The position numbers and the translations under genes are program-made. DNA of 64,000 nucleotides from Pomphorhynchus laevis (taxonomy: Eukaryota > Acanthocephala > Palaeacanthocephala > Echinorhynchida > Pomphorhynchidae): positions 1 through 64,000 of the forward strand of contig WNNJ02001949.1 of assembly GCA_012934845.2 (NCBI GenBank). Direction: 5' to 3'. The notes under the pieces are model-generated. The model was not told the origin of the DNA and searched no databases. It saw nothing but the letters and a program-made list of their open reading frames with translations. This document shows, in pieces, positions 23,388 through 35,600 of the stretch (position 1 is its first letter; each line of letters opens with the position of its first letter).

Positions 23388-24083
23388 TAATATAAGATAT
23401 CATTAACCGATAACTCCTTTCTCCTGAAGTCACCCCAAGGCAGGATTGGTTTGGGAGATTGAGTGACTCAATAATTGAGTATGGTTAGTGACTCCTCCAA
23501 AACTGTGTCAAGGCCTATGCTGCCAATTCAACCCGATGCCCTCCCCTTCCAGCAGACAAACTTCTTGAATATTTTCTAGTTAGAAGACTTGGATGGATTA
23601 AGACGAACGATGCTTGCCCTATCTCTACTTATCTGGAACCTATATATAGCTCCAGTATTATTTCTGGAGGGCCTACCTGGGAGAAGCTAAGAAATCACGT
23701 AGGTGTTGCATTTTAGCTAGGACCATGAATTTCGTTGGAGTGGGATTGAACAAACGACCTTTATGGGTAGTCGAACGAATCGCGGTAGCTTGCAAAGAGA
23801 TATAGGAGTTGAATCGGGTCAGACTCACAATTCCTACGTATGGGAAGAGTCGTATGGCTACCTGGAAGAAGGCTACTCGATAGTATCAAAGGAAAACCTC
23901 CTCTTCAGCAGCGTATCTTCCTCTAACTGCCAGCGGAGTAAGTAATGCGATGTGGACAGTTGTTGCCGCGACTGCTTAATACAGGTAGGCTTTAACAGCC
24001 ACCTCTCGTGTAACAGTAGTATGTCGATGATAGAAATAGTTTTTGAGCAATGAAAGGTACGGGGTGGTTTATGTATACGATAT

Positions 24084-24168
24084 GATTTAGATTTTTGTTT
24101 TTTGTTGTTCTTGTCATGTAAGCGTGCGACGGCACGCATTTGCCACGTAAAAATAAATCTTTGTTTTA
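24084..24168 (+). mobile_element. LINE B 3' stub inserted in LINE A copy 2, opposite orientation
   Basis: The plus strand contains CATGTAAGCGTGCGACGGCA and GCATTTGCCACGTAAAAATA followed by ATCTTTGTTTT, the last 85 or so bp of family B. It splits the LINE A endonuclease between the parts encoding KSR and HKPPRTFHC, which are continuous in copy 1. An 8-bp imperfect duplication (ATGTATAC on the left, ATATATAC on the right) may be the target site. Confidence 0.8.
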
Positions 24169-25640
24169 TATATACCTTCCTGGATTTGTGAAGGGCTGCA
24201 TTAGTCCAACGACTAATTTTGTCGTTCAAGTTACCAAGGAACATGCCATATCCGCTACCCTATATACGGTCCAGGAGGTCACAGTTTTTGTGAATCTCTC
24301 CCGGCCGAATATAGATATTGGCTATACTGATGTGTTTACAGTTCTTCCAGTGTTAGGAGCACCTCCTGATTTCCACTTAATGATATTCAGTAAAACCGGT
24401 TCGGAATTACTTCCCAAGCAATGGTGTCACTAAAAGGGACATCAAAAACCACTAGTTATATCCAGAGGCAGAAGTTACCCTTCTGGCCTGCGGCCCTAAC
24501 AGCGAGACCACTGACCGCTCTTTAGCTGATGAGGTAAGCATCAATATTTCTCGTCGTAATGGTCAGCATCCTATCCTGCTTGTTCAATTTTAAGAGGGAG
24601 GTTTTGCTTGAGGAGGAGCGTTTCTTAGACTTCTCGATCGGAACTGAATCAGTCTCGGGTGGTAATAAGATAGCGTCAGTTAATCTTGACAGCATTTCTT
24701 CGTGTATTTCATTTGTTCGGAAATCATTATGCCAACCAATTTCAGTACTGCATCCAAAGATAGTTGAGGGCAACCGGTAACGGACTAAAAACCATCTCGG
24801 ATCCTTGACCGATTTTGTAGAGTTAATGGAATATCTTTGATATTCTTTAAGAAAAGAACACTTCCTCGACCACGCTTGGTGAGGAAGTTTACAATTAGAG
24901 TAGCAGGAAGCTGCATTGCAAGACGATGGGTGTTCTTCATATGTCTATGAGCAAATACCGCAACATTAACATTCTTGCAAGTCGATCCCGTGTGCCCCAC
25001 AAATGGTACTGACTACAGTATGGGCGCGTCATATTATCTGCAGATATGTACGAAAATCTTAGATTGCAACACATAAAAGGGTTGCAACTGGAATTTGCCA
25101 GTAGTCTGGCTCTGTCAATATTCGTATTAGCAAAGGTAAATGATAGGAGGAATTGTTCCTCCCCTTTATAAATCTAATATTGTGGAGATCATACTTATTT
25201 TGAAGGTCCAGTAGGTCTTTGTCATTGAGTTCAGATAGAATGTTGGATATTTTTAACGCGGCCTGTAAAGACTTGTAAGAGATATTCGCTACACCTTTTA
25301 GAGTGCTCTCACTGAAGTTTACGTACTATTTGGCTAGATCAGCTTACGTAAATGAGATTTGCTAGGATGACCCTTCTAATTTAGCAAAATTAATTAGAAT
25401 ACGGTTAGCTGGGAACTTGATAAAACCACGAATTTGTTAAAATGAAAGTTATTGGCAACCGGTGTTATCGGAGTGACTATGACTATGTTAGTATATTTTT
25501 TAATAGGAGAAAGTTACTCCGACACCGTCAAATTTGAAGATAAATATCCACTTACCTTGTTCGGGTCGATTTCGCTTGTCCGAATTTTCATGTTTTCGAA
25601 ATTGTTTGATCTACCGCAGTTGTTTAATGAAAAAAAAACA

Positions 25641-26337
25641 ATTTTTTGAAGAAAAAAAATCACTTTTATGACGCGTAAATCACTATGCTTTCTGTCAGAA
25701 GCCGCACCACGTGAAACAAATTCAAAAAGTGAATGATTTTTTTATATATAATTTAGTTCGACATAATTTATGTGTTTGTACGTGTTATTTAATATTTAAT
25801 GCCAGCTTCGCAAACAAAAGCATATTCTTCCAGAATATACTAGCACATTAGTCCAGAAACCCATTCTAGAAAATTCTCTACATCGAAAATAATTAAAATA
25901 TCACTGAGACATTCTTTAAATTAAAAATCTCCGTGATTCTAGTTTTAATTTAAAGATTGATCAACAGTGACAGATCTTGGCCTACATGTAATAGACAGAA
26001 TTCACAGTTTTAATTTAGTTTAATTACAAATACCCAGGACCTGATACGCATTTTATTATGATCAGGCTAGTAAAGCGTACTGCGTAGGTCACAATGATAT
26101 CTCTTCTAACTATCCAAAATGAAAGATACTCAACTTTTTTGAATGTCGTATTACATTACGCATTCAAATTTCTTATTTACCACATTTTTAGGCTTTCAAG
26201 TTTTGTCATGCAATTTAACGTTCTACAACGACAGTTTTATTACTGGATAACAAACATGCTGTACATTTTTCGTATCCCATGTAATGAGCGATTTAGTTAT
26301 CGCTGTGGTAAAATTTGAACTATTCATTTTTATTTTT
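25641..26337. other. AT-rich sequence, no gene seen
   Basis: No recognisable coding or RNA feature. A T/A-rich run at 25,625-25,660 borders the LINE A end. Confidence 0.5.
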
Positions 26338-27300
26338 AAATGTTTATTTTATTATTATTATTATCAAGTTCAGACTTAGCCATAAGGCTTTAAGCCGATC
26401 ACACAATACAGAAAAAAGATCAACCAAATGGGTAGGTTAGAAAAGGTGACAAATCAGCCTGGACGTATATCCAACGTCGAACCCTGTTTTTGAAAGCGAG
26501 GAAATTGGTGATGGCAGCGATAGGTTCAGGCAAACTATTCCAAACATCTACTGCCCGTTCAGACAGTCTGTAAAATTTTCGCAGCTTACCCGGTAATTTT
26601 TTAAAAAGCATCTTACAATGGCCTCGCAATCTCGAATTATCTCGAAATCTAACTACACCCAAAGGAAAGCCATCAGCTGAATGTACAATTTTCCAAAGTG
26701 TAATCAGATCAAGAAAAAGATACCGATACCTCACTGATAAAACGTTCAAACATCTTAATCTTGAAATAAAGCTTCCTTGACAACACATCCGAGAAGCTCG
26801 TCTCATTACACTTTCCAAGTTATTCAACTCACTCCTGGTCGTTGGAAAGGTTGCCTGTACACAATACTCAAGATGTGGTCTTACTAGGGCACAATAAAGT
26901 TTGGCGAAGATTTGCGGCGATAATTTTGCAAAAGTCATTTTTATGCAGTATAAGGCACGTATCGCTTTTAACCGCGCGTGATCACTATTTGCTCTTGTCT
27001 TTAGCGATTCGTGAATTATCACTCCCAGGTCGGGATGTTCTGAGACTCGCTTGATTGAGTGTCCATTTATTTTGTAATCGAAATGAGTTTTATCTCTACC
27101 CAATCTGATCCATACACATTTTGTCGCGTTGAGTATCAAGCCAGTGCTATTACACCAAGTCCCGATACGGTTAAGGTCACATTGTAAAAATTCACAATCC
27201 GCCTCGTTTTGGGTTGTTGCCCATATTTTAACATCGTCAGCAAATGCCAGATGAGGACACTTTAACCTTAGGAGTAGGTCATTTTATAATGTCACTGCGC
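26338..27300 (-). mobile_element. CR1-like LINE, 5'-truncated RT fragment
   Basis: The minus strand has an open frame of at least 239 codons (26,420-27,139), and the same frame reaches LAFADDVKIWATTQNEAD at about 27,240. It contains GVIIHESLKTRAN, ALVRPHLEYCVQATFP, SELNNLESVMRR and LSERAVDVWNSLPEPI. These align with the C-terminal half of LINE C, so it is a related but distinct CR1-like family. The 3' end is a (TTA)n-type tail at 26,340-26,365. The RT blocks before FADD are absent. Confidence 0.8.
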
Positions 27301-28258
27301 GTTATCAATTCGTTGTCTTCAGATCTTATCAACTCAAACTGACTAGTTACACCTGAATTCTTAATGTAAATGGGAGTTCGTCGTTATTGACCTCTAAATG
27401 ACTTTTCCACCCAAGGCTGTATATGTTAATTGATTTAAAAGATTAATTAATTATATTCTACCAAATATTATTAATAAATAATTTCAATTAGGAATAAAAT
27501 TTCTTCGCTACTATTTGTAATAAGTGAATTATATTTTTTTGTAATAATTATTTTGAATTAAAAAATTATAAAAAGTAATTAATTCTAGTAAATTAAATTA
27601 ATTAGTTAAAAATTAATGAATTCTATTCTTCCAAATTAATCAGTAATTTTGTATTATTTTGTATTAATTTTTGTATTATATTATTTAAAATTAATTATAG
27701 TTTATTTTAATATTATTTTATTTATATATTTTTGTGCTATAATAAATTTAGCATTTATATCTCTCCAGGGGTATTCCTCAGATCAAATAAATTGTATGCT
27801 ATCTCTTACTAAGTTTTTCAAGTTTTTTTCTTGACCTGAAGAAGGTCAACATTCAAGCCTAGAGGGTTGAAACGTTGTCAATAGTAATATTGGGTATATT
27901 TGTCGGTTTCTTTTGGAAAATTTCAATATATATACTATTTTATTGCGATATTCCAAAACCATGTATTATATTATTATATATTTATATAATATTATATTAT
28001 TTAAAATTGATTGTAGCCTATTTTAATGTTATTTTATTTTTATATATTTATTTTTTATTTTCTGTAATTCGTTGTAGTTTCGTCGATATTTTTGACGATT
28101 TTTTTCATTTTGATAAAAGTGTAGATTCATGTGCTGTAATATAATTTATATATTTATATTAAAAACTTTAAATTCAATAATTTTCAAACGAGAAAATTAC
28201 AATCGATGTCATTGAAACCGAAAGTGCTCGGGCGCATTGTTAAATTATCAAAATCGAA
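27301..28258. other. AT-rich sequence with a Penelope-type 3' hairpin
   Basis: Mostly A/T homopolymer tracts. Apart from the hairpin motif at 27,831-27,879, no feature was recognised. This is the interval in which promoters for the downstream plus-strand genes could lie, but none is identifiable by eye. Confidence 0.4.
27831..27879 (+). repeat. Penelope-type terminal motif (CTGAAGA...GAAACGTTGTC)
   Basis: TTGACCTGAAGAAGGTCAA is a near-perfect hairpin. It is followed, 27 bp after CTGAAGA, by GAAACGTTGTC. CTGANGA followed by GAAA and a very short loop ending GTC is the pattern of small hammerhead-like motifs at the ends of Penelope-like elements. The second helix is not convincing here, so this is a decayed or partial motif. 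Confidence 0.45.
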
Positions 28259-28525
28259 ATGGCAAGACGCCCCGCATTAAGAAGAAAATTTATTAAATTT
28301 TCGATTCCAGTTTGGAATCATGATCAGAAATTGTAAGTATTTAATAATCAAGACAATTTTTTGTCTTGATTAATCAAGACAAGTTTTTGTCTTGTAGACA
28401 ATTTTTTGTCTACAATCGATTGTTTTAGTTTTGATACTTGTAATATTTTGACCGATTTAAATAATTTCACTGTCCAACATTTGCTAGCACGGCATGTATG
28501 TAAAATAAGCGTCATACTTTTATAG
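28259..28525 (+). CDS. Candidate two-exon small gene or upstream ORF (56 aa)
   Basis: Exon 1 (28,259-28,332) begins MARRPALRRKFIKFSIPVW and ends at a good donor, TT|GTAAGTAT. A 96-bp intron ends TTGTTTTAG at 28,428. Exon 2 (28,429-28,525) continues in frame with DTCNILTDLNNFTVQHLLA to a TAG. The basic, Arg-rich start resembles a mitochondrial presequence. No family was recognised. It lies 1.1 kb before the PA2G4 start and could instead be an upstream ORF in that gene's 5' exon: joined to the acceptor at 29,626 it would be out of frame with PA2G4. Evidence is splice-site quality and an open frame only. Confidence 0.25.
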
Positions 28526-29626
28526 AAAATGTGGTTTTAACGTTTAAGATATTAGAATTTGCGGTAGCTGGTTGCTTGGAAGATGTTTTATCTTTTGTAA
28601 TTGTTCATAGTGCTTTATGTAAAGCAATTTATTTGAAATTTGAAGTTTAACTGTTTGTCTAAATGCACTATTGACCATATTGATAACCGCCTGCAACCGA
28701 GCATTCTTATAAGATTCTCGCTTGAATTTAAATCTGATATATAAGGACAGACCAAGTGTATTTTAGTTTATCCGGCCCCTCAATTAACATCAGGATGAAA
28801 ATACAACACCCGAAGTGTCCAAGCTTGCCCATCCCTGCACTGATGCGTTTCAACTATATAAGAATCGACGGTGTACTGCCGTTAGCAACAATTCTAATAA
28901 ATAATGCCAATGTAAATAATATAGAAGTAACTAGTTAGTACATTATCATAACAACTAGTGCATTTTAATTTTTGAATATAAATTCGTTCCGACAAATTTT
29001 TTATTATTATTATTCCAAACACCTCAATTTATTATTAGACATTATTCCACACATCTCATTATCAATAGATCAAATACTGTTTATTTGCATATGATTAATT
29101 ATTTGATTTATAAAATGATAAAATATTAAAAAACATAAAATACTTAATATTTAATAATTAATATCTTAAGTAATAACATATTTAAGTCTATTTATTTTCT
29201 AATTCTAGCATAACTAATCGTTATGTGAATAATATCGAAAATTTATTTTTATGCTTTTACTTCTAAAGTCAAATAGCTAATTTTTGCTTTGATATCAAAT
29301 TTGTCAATCATTTACTAAAATGATATAAATTAAATACTTATATAACTTTTAAATTAAATATTTAAGATAAAAAATTAAAATATAATATTTAATATTTAAG
29401 ATAGTAGAATTTATATTATAAAATATCTATTATATTACAAATATTTAAAATGATATAGTAGATTATTGTCAATATTAAATAAAATATTTAAAATCAGATA
29501 TCCATGAAATATGGTAAATTCCTATAAATCTACTATTTCGTTTCCTTTTAAAATGCCATAGATTAGGTGTAATTTATAAGATATAAATTAAATTTAACTA
29601 CTTTTTATACTTTATTTAATTTTTAG
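28526..29626. other. AT-rich sequence upstream of PA2G4
   Basis: No confident feature. The interval may include 5' UTR intron sequence of PA2G4, because an acceptor-like site ends at 29,626. Confidence 0.4.
29611..29626 (+). promoter_or_regulatory. Splice acceptor (cis or trans) 6 bp before the PA2G4 start codon
   Basis: TTTATTTAATTTTTAG ends at 29,626 and the ATG is at 29,633. A strong acceptor this close to the start codon means either a 5' UTR intron or a spliced-leader trans-splice site. Trans-splicing just before the ATG is common in nematodes and some other invertebrates. The sequence alone does not decide between them. Confidence 0.45.
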
Positions 29627-29632
29627 ATTAAA

Positions 29633-32600
29633 ATGTCCCGTGACTCCTCAAGTCTGTCTGATAATAGCGCACATGAAGATGAAGACAACGTTAATACATC
29701 CCTAGTTTCAAACGACCTTATTGTTACAAAATATATGATGGCTGCCGAAATTACAAATCGTACGCAGATATGTCATTGTATTAATATTAAGCATATAAAT
29801 GGCATAATTTGATATAAAATTTGTAAAAATAACGCAAATCTGCCAATATTTACGAAACATTTTACTGAAAATTTTATTACCTTAAAAGACCTGTAATTTT
29901 ATATATAGACAGGCTATTTTCATATTAAAAATTTAATTAACACATTCGACTATGCAATCATTTGCAGGGTCGCTCCTTTTAATCTGGATTACTGAATATA
30001 AAAATGGCATTTGCTTTTAATTATATGTAAAATCAACGAACAACCTGTCAATAGTTAAGTAACATTTCAATTCTACTATTTTTTAAATCTTTATATATTA
30101 CATTAAACCTAATGTAATCGAATGTAGATATGTGATGATCATATTTAAAATTTATTTAAAACAGATTCGCTCGTTTTAATCTAGAGTACTAAATATTAAA
30201 ATGTTAGTAATTACATCTATCTAATTCCATGTAAATTGTTCAAAAAAATATATATTAAACAACAAAATCTTATTAATACAATTTGTAAATTATTTTTTAT
30301 GGAAGCGTGTTTCTCAATTCAAATTAATTTTCTTTTATTTAATATCCTAATTATGTAATTTACATAAAGTGTCAAAACTGCAATTTACAAAATAGCATTT
30401 AAAGTATATACTTTATAAAATGCATTAAAATTGTAAAGACAAGTTCCTGATTTCGCTAAGCAGGATAATCTGAAAATCTGCAACACTCAAGTAGAACGCT
30501 TCAAATAGAATTGAACGCGTAATAAAATTTTATTATAAATTTCAATCATACGATATAGTTGCATATACTTTTCGTTTATAGCAGAATGCATTGTTTGCAA
30601 TTAAAATGGATTTGAATTTTTCTTGTTGAACATGAATCCACTCTATAAGTGTATCCATATCCATGAATCATTGATTCATATCCAAGCAAATTATTCATCC
30701 AAGCAAATCTGCATCAATTTTATGATTGATAAAAAGTTGACTTAATCTTTTACTATTTGATATAATATTTTAATTAGGAATTCTTATAAATTTTTGACGG
30801 CAATTTATTTGCAAAATTGTCATTTTGTGACTAAGTTTGAACTCACGCTAAAAGAGAAATTCTTAAAGATGAATAGTCGAAATTGTGAATTTTGACATTT
30901 GCGTAATTAACAAATTAATAAATAAAATAAATAAATTTATTAATTAGTTTAATTAATATATTAATAAATTACTAAATTTACGTAATTAGGAAATATTTTT
31001 GTAAAATACTCGTAAAATGTTTCCTTATCGATAAATAATTTTGTTCAACCTTCGTCCAAGTAATGGTAGTTGTCACTTGATTTCTGTTGTTGTCTGATGT
31101 CGTTTCGATTCGTTCAATTTGGATTTTTACTTGCAAATACAAATTCATGAAATTCGTTTTTTAATCTATATTTGTCTGTTTTTAAAAAATTATTCCTTTG
31201 ACATCAATACGCAACTTTCTTTATAAATAAAGAGTAAATGTTTGCAAACCATTAACTTTAAATGTAAGTAACAAACTTTTAAAATCATTAAAATCATTAA
31301 AATTAAACATATAAAATACATATTGTCTAAAATATTCAAATAATAATGAACTTGAGTTAATCATTAAACATTAAAATTATTCCGATTTTTAAAGCTGACA
31401 TTAATTTATATTTTTATTAATTTTTTTTGTATTTAGTCTACAACCACTCAATAATTTAACTTTAAAATTAAAAATCAAATAATAATTAACGTTTGGACTT
31501 TATTATTTCATTATATGTTTTCATTTAAAGGCCTTTATTCCGTTACTGTTTAATTCTCAATTTTTAAAACAAAATATCATTTTTTTAAATTTTTAAAGCT
31601 TAGGTTTTATTAAAACTATGTCCCATTGAAGATATAGGTAAACACCGAACTGTTTAATAGCCACAAGAAGATTTACAAAATCATATTATTACTTTTATGA
31701 TTAATTTTTAATGATTTATATTTTTTATTTGTATTATGTAAATTATGATATCAATAAAGCTCAATGAGTTATATCTCAATTGTCAAATGATTTCAATACG
31801 TAATTTAACTATTCGATACAGAAAAAATGATAATACTGCCAATTTGGCAGTATTTCAAATGATGACTTTTAAAAATATCTAAAATTCTTTACTTTTCTAG
31901 GCGTTTTGGCCGAAATATTAGACAGGTGTGTTCCTGGTGCATCAATCCGCGATACTTGTATATTTGGTGATAGACGTTTGGAAGAGGAAACTTCTAATGT
32001 TTTTAAAAAGAATAAATTACTTCGCAAAGGTAATTTTGTTCATTGCACTTGGATGGGACTTGCATTGATTTGATTAGGACTTGCTTATCCCACATGTATA
32101 TCGCTTAACAATTACGTTGCATTTTTCAGTCCAATGCTATGCGACAATGACTCGTTCATGAATAACGGTGATGTTGTTAAAGTGTAAGTTTTATTGTTTA
32201 CGTTCATTCTTTCAAACAATTTTTCATTCAGGGAACTGGGTTGTCATATAGATGGATATCCAGCTTTAGTTGCTCATACCTTTGTGATTGGCGCCGATGT
32301 AAGAATATTGGTGTTTTTATTTAATTCACTTGCTGTTTCTACTTATTTTAGAAAGAAAAAATCACTGGTCGCAAAGCAGACGTTGTTTGTGCAGCTTATC
32401 AAGCTTTTCAGGCCGCAATTAGGATTATTAAGCCTGGAGAGAGTGTAAGTTTATTTTTGTCACTGCTGTATTGATTCGATATTAGTTATCCTGGCTTTGA
32501 TTTGTTTAACTTTCTTTTCCAACTTTTAACGTAAGTTTTTTTTCATGTAAATTGAATTATTTAAAAGTAATTTATTCTGTTGTTTCTTATCAGTGGTATA

Positions 32601-35600
32601 AGAGAGTTTATTTGACTGACTTAATGAAATAGATTATTTTTAATGACTATTATTTTCAAGAAATACATTTTTAATAACGCATTGGTTTTATTATCGTATT
32701 GTATCAATGGAATAAGCCGAAATTTGAATTTTAACATTTTAACAGGAAATGAAATCTTAATTTAAACAATTTGTGATTAAAATGACTTAAATTGAATGAC
32801 TAATCGTTTTTGTCTTTATGATAGCTTTTATTTTGTTTTATCCAATTTCATTCATTATTTTACATGACACATTTAAATATTTACAATTAAAATTTAATGT
32901 TTTAATATTTTAATGTTTTTAAATATTTTTAAAATTAATATTGTATTTTAAAATATTCAATCACAAACAGTAGTTATTTTCAATAACTACTAGAAATTTG
33001 AAAATTACTTAATAAAAAAGCATCTTCAAAAATTTGAAACAACATAAAAACGAAAAAATGACATAAATAAAGTTTATTGTCGGTGTTCTACATTTGATGT
33101 TGGAAAAAATGAGATGTTTTTTGGAAACATTTTATTCAATAGCTTCTGCACTTTAAATCATTTAAGGGAGAATGAAAATTATTAAAAGGTTTATATTACA
33201 TCAAGTTAAATTTAAGGTTAGATTCATTTTATTAGATTTCTGATACGCTATCATAACTTACTGTTTAACGTTAACGAATATTAAATGATCAGATAAAATT
33301 GAAAGACAAAATTATTTTGATATTTCACTAGTAACTACTAACATCATTGATTTATCAATAATTTTGATAAATCGAAATTATTTAAAAGTAAATCTTTAAT
33401 AACGAAATATACTGTTTCTTACAAAGCTATTCGATAATGTTATTTTAATGCCATTTTGTTATTTACATTACATAAATTTTGAGAAAAATGCAATTTTATT
33501 CGTTCTAGTCTTAAACAAAGCGCCCACTCAAGAAATTGGTTTTCTCTTTAAGACTCGATTGTTAAGTTTTCATATTTATCATCTAGACAATTTCGGAGAA
33601 AATTAAATTGTTTCAAAAAACAATGTATTCATAAAAAGAGCAACATGAACAAAATACAAAGAAAAAATAACAAAAATAAAATGCAAAAATGAAGAAAAAC
33701 AAAATATGGAAAAACCAAAACCTTTTAAACAATAAATTACAAACATTTTATGTTATTTAAAAATTTGGAGCAAAACAGAAGATAAACGTAAAATTATTAA
33801 ATGTTAAGTAAAAAATGTGTTATAATCAAAGATTTTCGTTTATATTTTAAGGTTAAGTCAACTTTATTACCAACCATTAAGTTATCATTTAGTTTTTTAA
33901 TATAAAACGCAAATATAAAAGAAAAAAATATAAAAGCTAAATATAAAATAAGTTATCCTGTAGTTTGTTAATATAAAAAAATTTTAAAATTTCACGTTTT
34001 AATATACTGGATTCTGTTGATAATATGGTAATTCCATCGAAATCAATTATGTGATCATTATTAATGCTATAATCAACTAATTTCTGACAGCCTTTGTTAT
34101 TGATATTTAATAATTAATGAACTATTTCTACATTCTCTAAAAAACTTTTATATTAATTATAATATTATAATTATAACCCCTTATAAAAGGGGCTGTTGGT
34201 TAATATCTTAATATAAAATATATCTTAAATATAAAATAAGTTATTTGTCAGATTTTTTAATATAAAAAGCTTCTAAAATCTTGAGTTTAAACTTAATGGA
34301 TTCTTTTAACAAGATGGTAGTTCCATTGAAATTAATATTAATATTAATGCTATGATCAACTAAGGGACTCCTCGTTCTTCGTAAAAGTGTGTATTTATGC
34401 TGGCTTACTTTTTTATTTATACCTTGTCCAGTTTAACCTGCGATGTATATTTCATCGCAGTTTTAACAAGGGATTTTATAAACAACGGATGGATTGTTGT
34501 TGATGGATTTAATTTTTTTTACAATTATACAATTTAGGCATTATTTTATTGAACAAAACAATTACATGGGATGTTGAAATTTGGTTTTTATAACGTATTT
34601 TTAAATAATGATATATTCCATATAATCCCAACATCCGTATTTTTATAAGACCAAAAATTTGAATTTTATTAATTATTAGTTATTAGAAAACGCTTATTCA
34701 AAAGAAAAAATATAATAAGCGTTTATTTTAAACGCTTATTAAATTTATTCGCTTTTTATTTGTACAAATTTATTATATAAATTTGGAGCAAAAGAAAATA
34801 GTAAAATTATTATTAAAATTATTAACAAAAGCACTAAAAATGTACAAAAAGTACTAAAAATATGTATTCATAACAAAACAATAAGGCTTTCGTTTATATT
34901 AATTTTAAGAAAACCAACAAGAAACTTTATTTTTGTGTCTTTTTTCATTTTTATGTTAATTTTCTGAAGATGCTAGAAGTTATTAGCGAAATGTCAAAAT
35001 GATTTTTCTTGTCTATATCTGATAGTTCCTGAAAATTTAAAAATTTAAATGCTGTCTTTATTGAACAAATGTTAATAAAAATTAGCACATGTTAATTGTA
35101 ACAAGTTTCGAGATTTGATCTCCACTAGTATCGAGGTCTACCTTGAGGTCCCTTTCCAGATAGTCTGGCCTGGTAATCCCTCCGAGGAAGGCGATCCCCG
35201 GACATGCTCAGTACGTGTCCTAGCCACCTCATCTGATTTTATTTGACGTGGAGAAGCAGCGACTTTATTTTGAGTCGTTCTCAGATGACCAAATTCCTAA
35301 CCATATCTCTAAGACTAAGACCGGTCACACTGCGAAGGAACCTCATTTCGGTCGCTTATATCCGTGATCTTATACTTTCGGTCGTAACCCAAAGCTCATG
35401 ACCATAGGTTAAGATAGGAACTAAGATTGTTTGGTAAACAGAAAACTTCGAACGAAGACTCATCTCCTGCTTCACAACGACAGACCTGTACAAAGAACAC
35501 ATTGCTGAGTTAGCTGCACAGATTTGCTTCTCAATCTCCCTGATGTTCCTGCCGTCCCTCCTGTTTTGTTGTTACCAAAAATGGTAACAACATGAACAAA

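Larger units (their letters stand above)
19100..23395 (-). mobile_element. LINE family B, nearly complete CR1-like element with PHD-finger ORF1
   Basis: The element is read on the minus strand from just before the ORF1 ATG at 23,387 to the 3' end GCATTTGCCACGGTAAATAA at about 19,105. It carries ORF1 (22,062-23,387) and ORF2 (19,200-22,098), which overlap by 37 bp. Flanking sequence on each side is LINE A copy 2, and the A sequence resumes in register with copy 1. Only about three lesions are visible in ORF2 and none in ORF1, so this is the youngest large element in the window. Target-site duplication is unclear; an ATATAA motif lies at both edges. Confidence 0.85.
17860..25640 (-). mobile_element. 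LINE family A, copy 2, split by a LINE B insertion
   Basis: On the minus strand, ORF1 remains (24,500-25,640, with HQAWSRKCSFL-type knuckle residues in shifted frames) and the endonuclease (23,420-24,244: GNLNDKISRW, HKPPRTFHC, TSHYLLRW) match copy 1. The RT lies to the left at 18,360-19,024 (RPISIQNS, VAVFLDFSAAFD) and its C-terminal or 3' part continues to about 17,860. Between them is a 4.3-kb family B element in the same orientation. Without it copy 2 would be about 3.5 kb. All frames are broken in several places, so copy 2 looks older than the B element inside it. Confidence 0.8.

Noticed and set aside
23873-24244. A 123-aa protein with a basic insert after the endonuclease-like start
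   Set aside because: The insert is read-through of an 85-bp LINE B stub inserted in LINE A; the flanks are continuous in LINE A copy 1.
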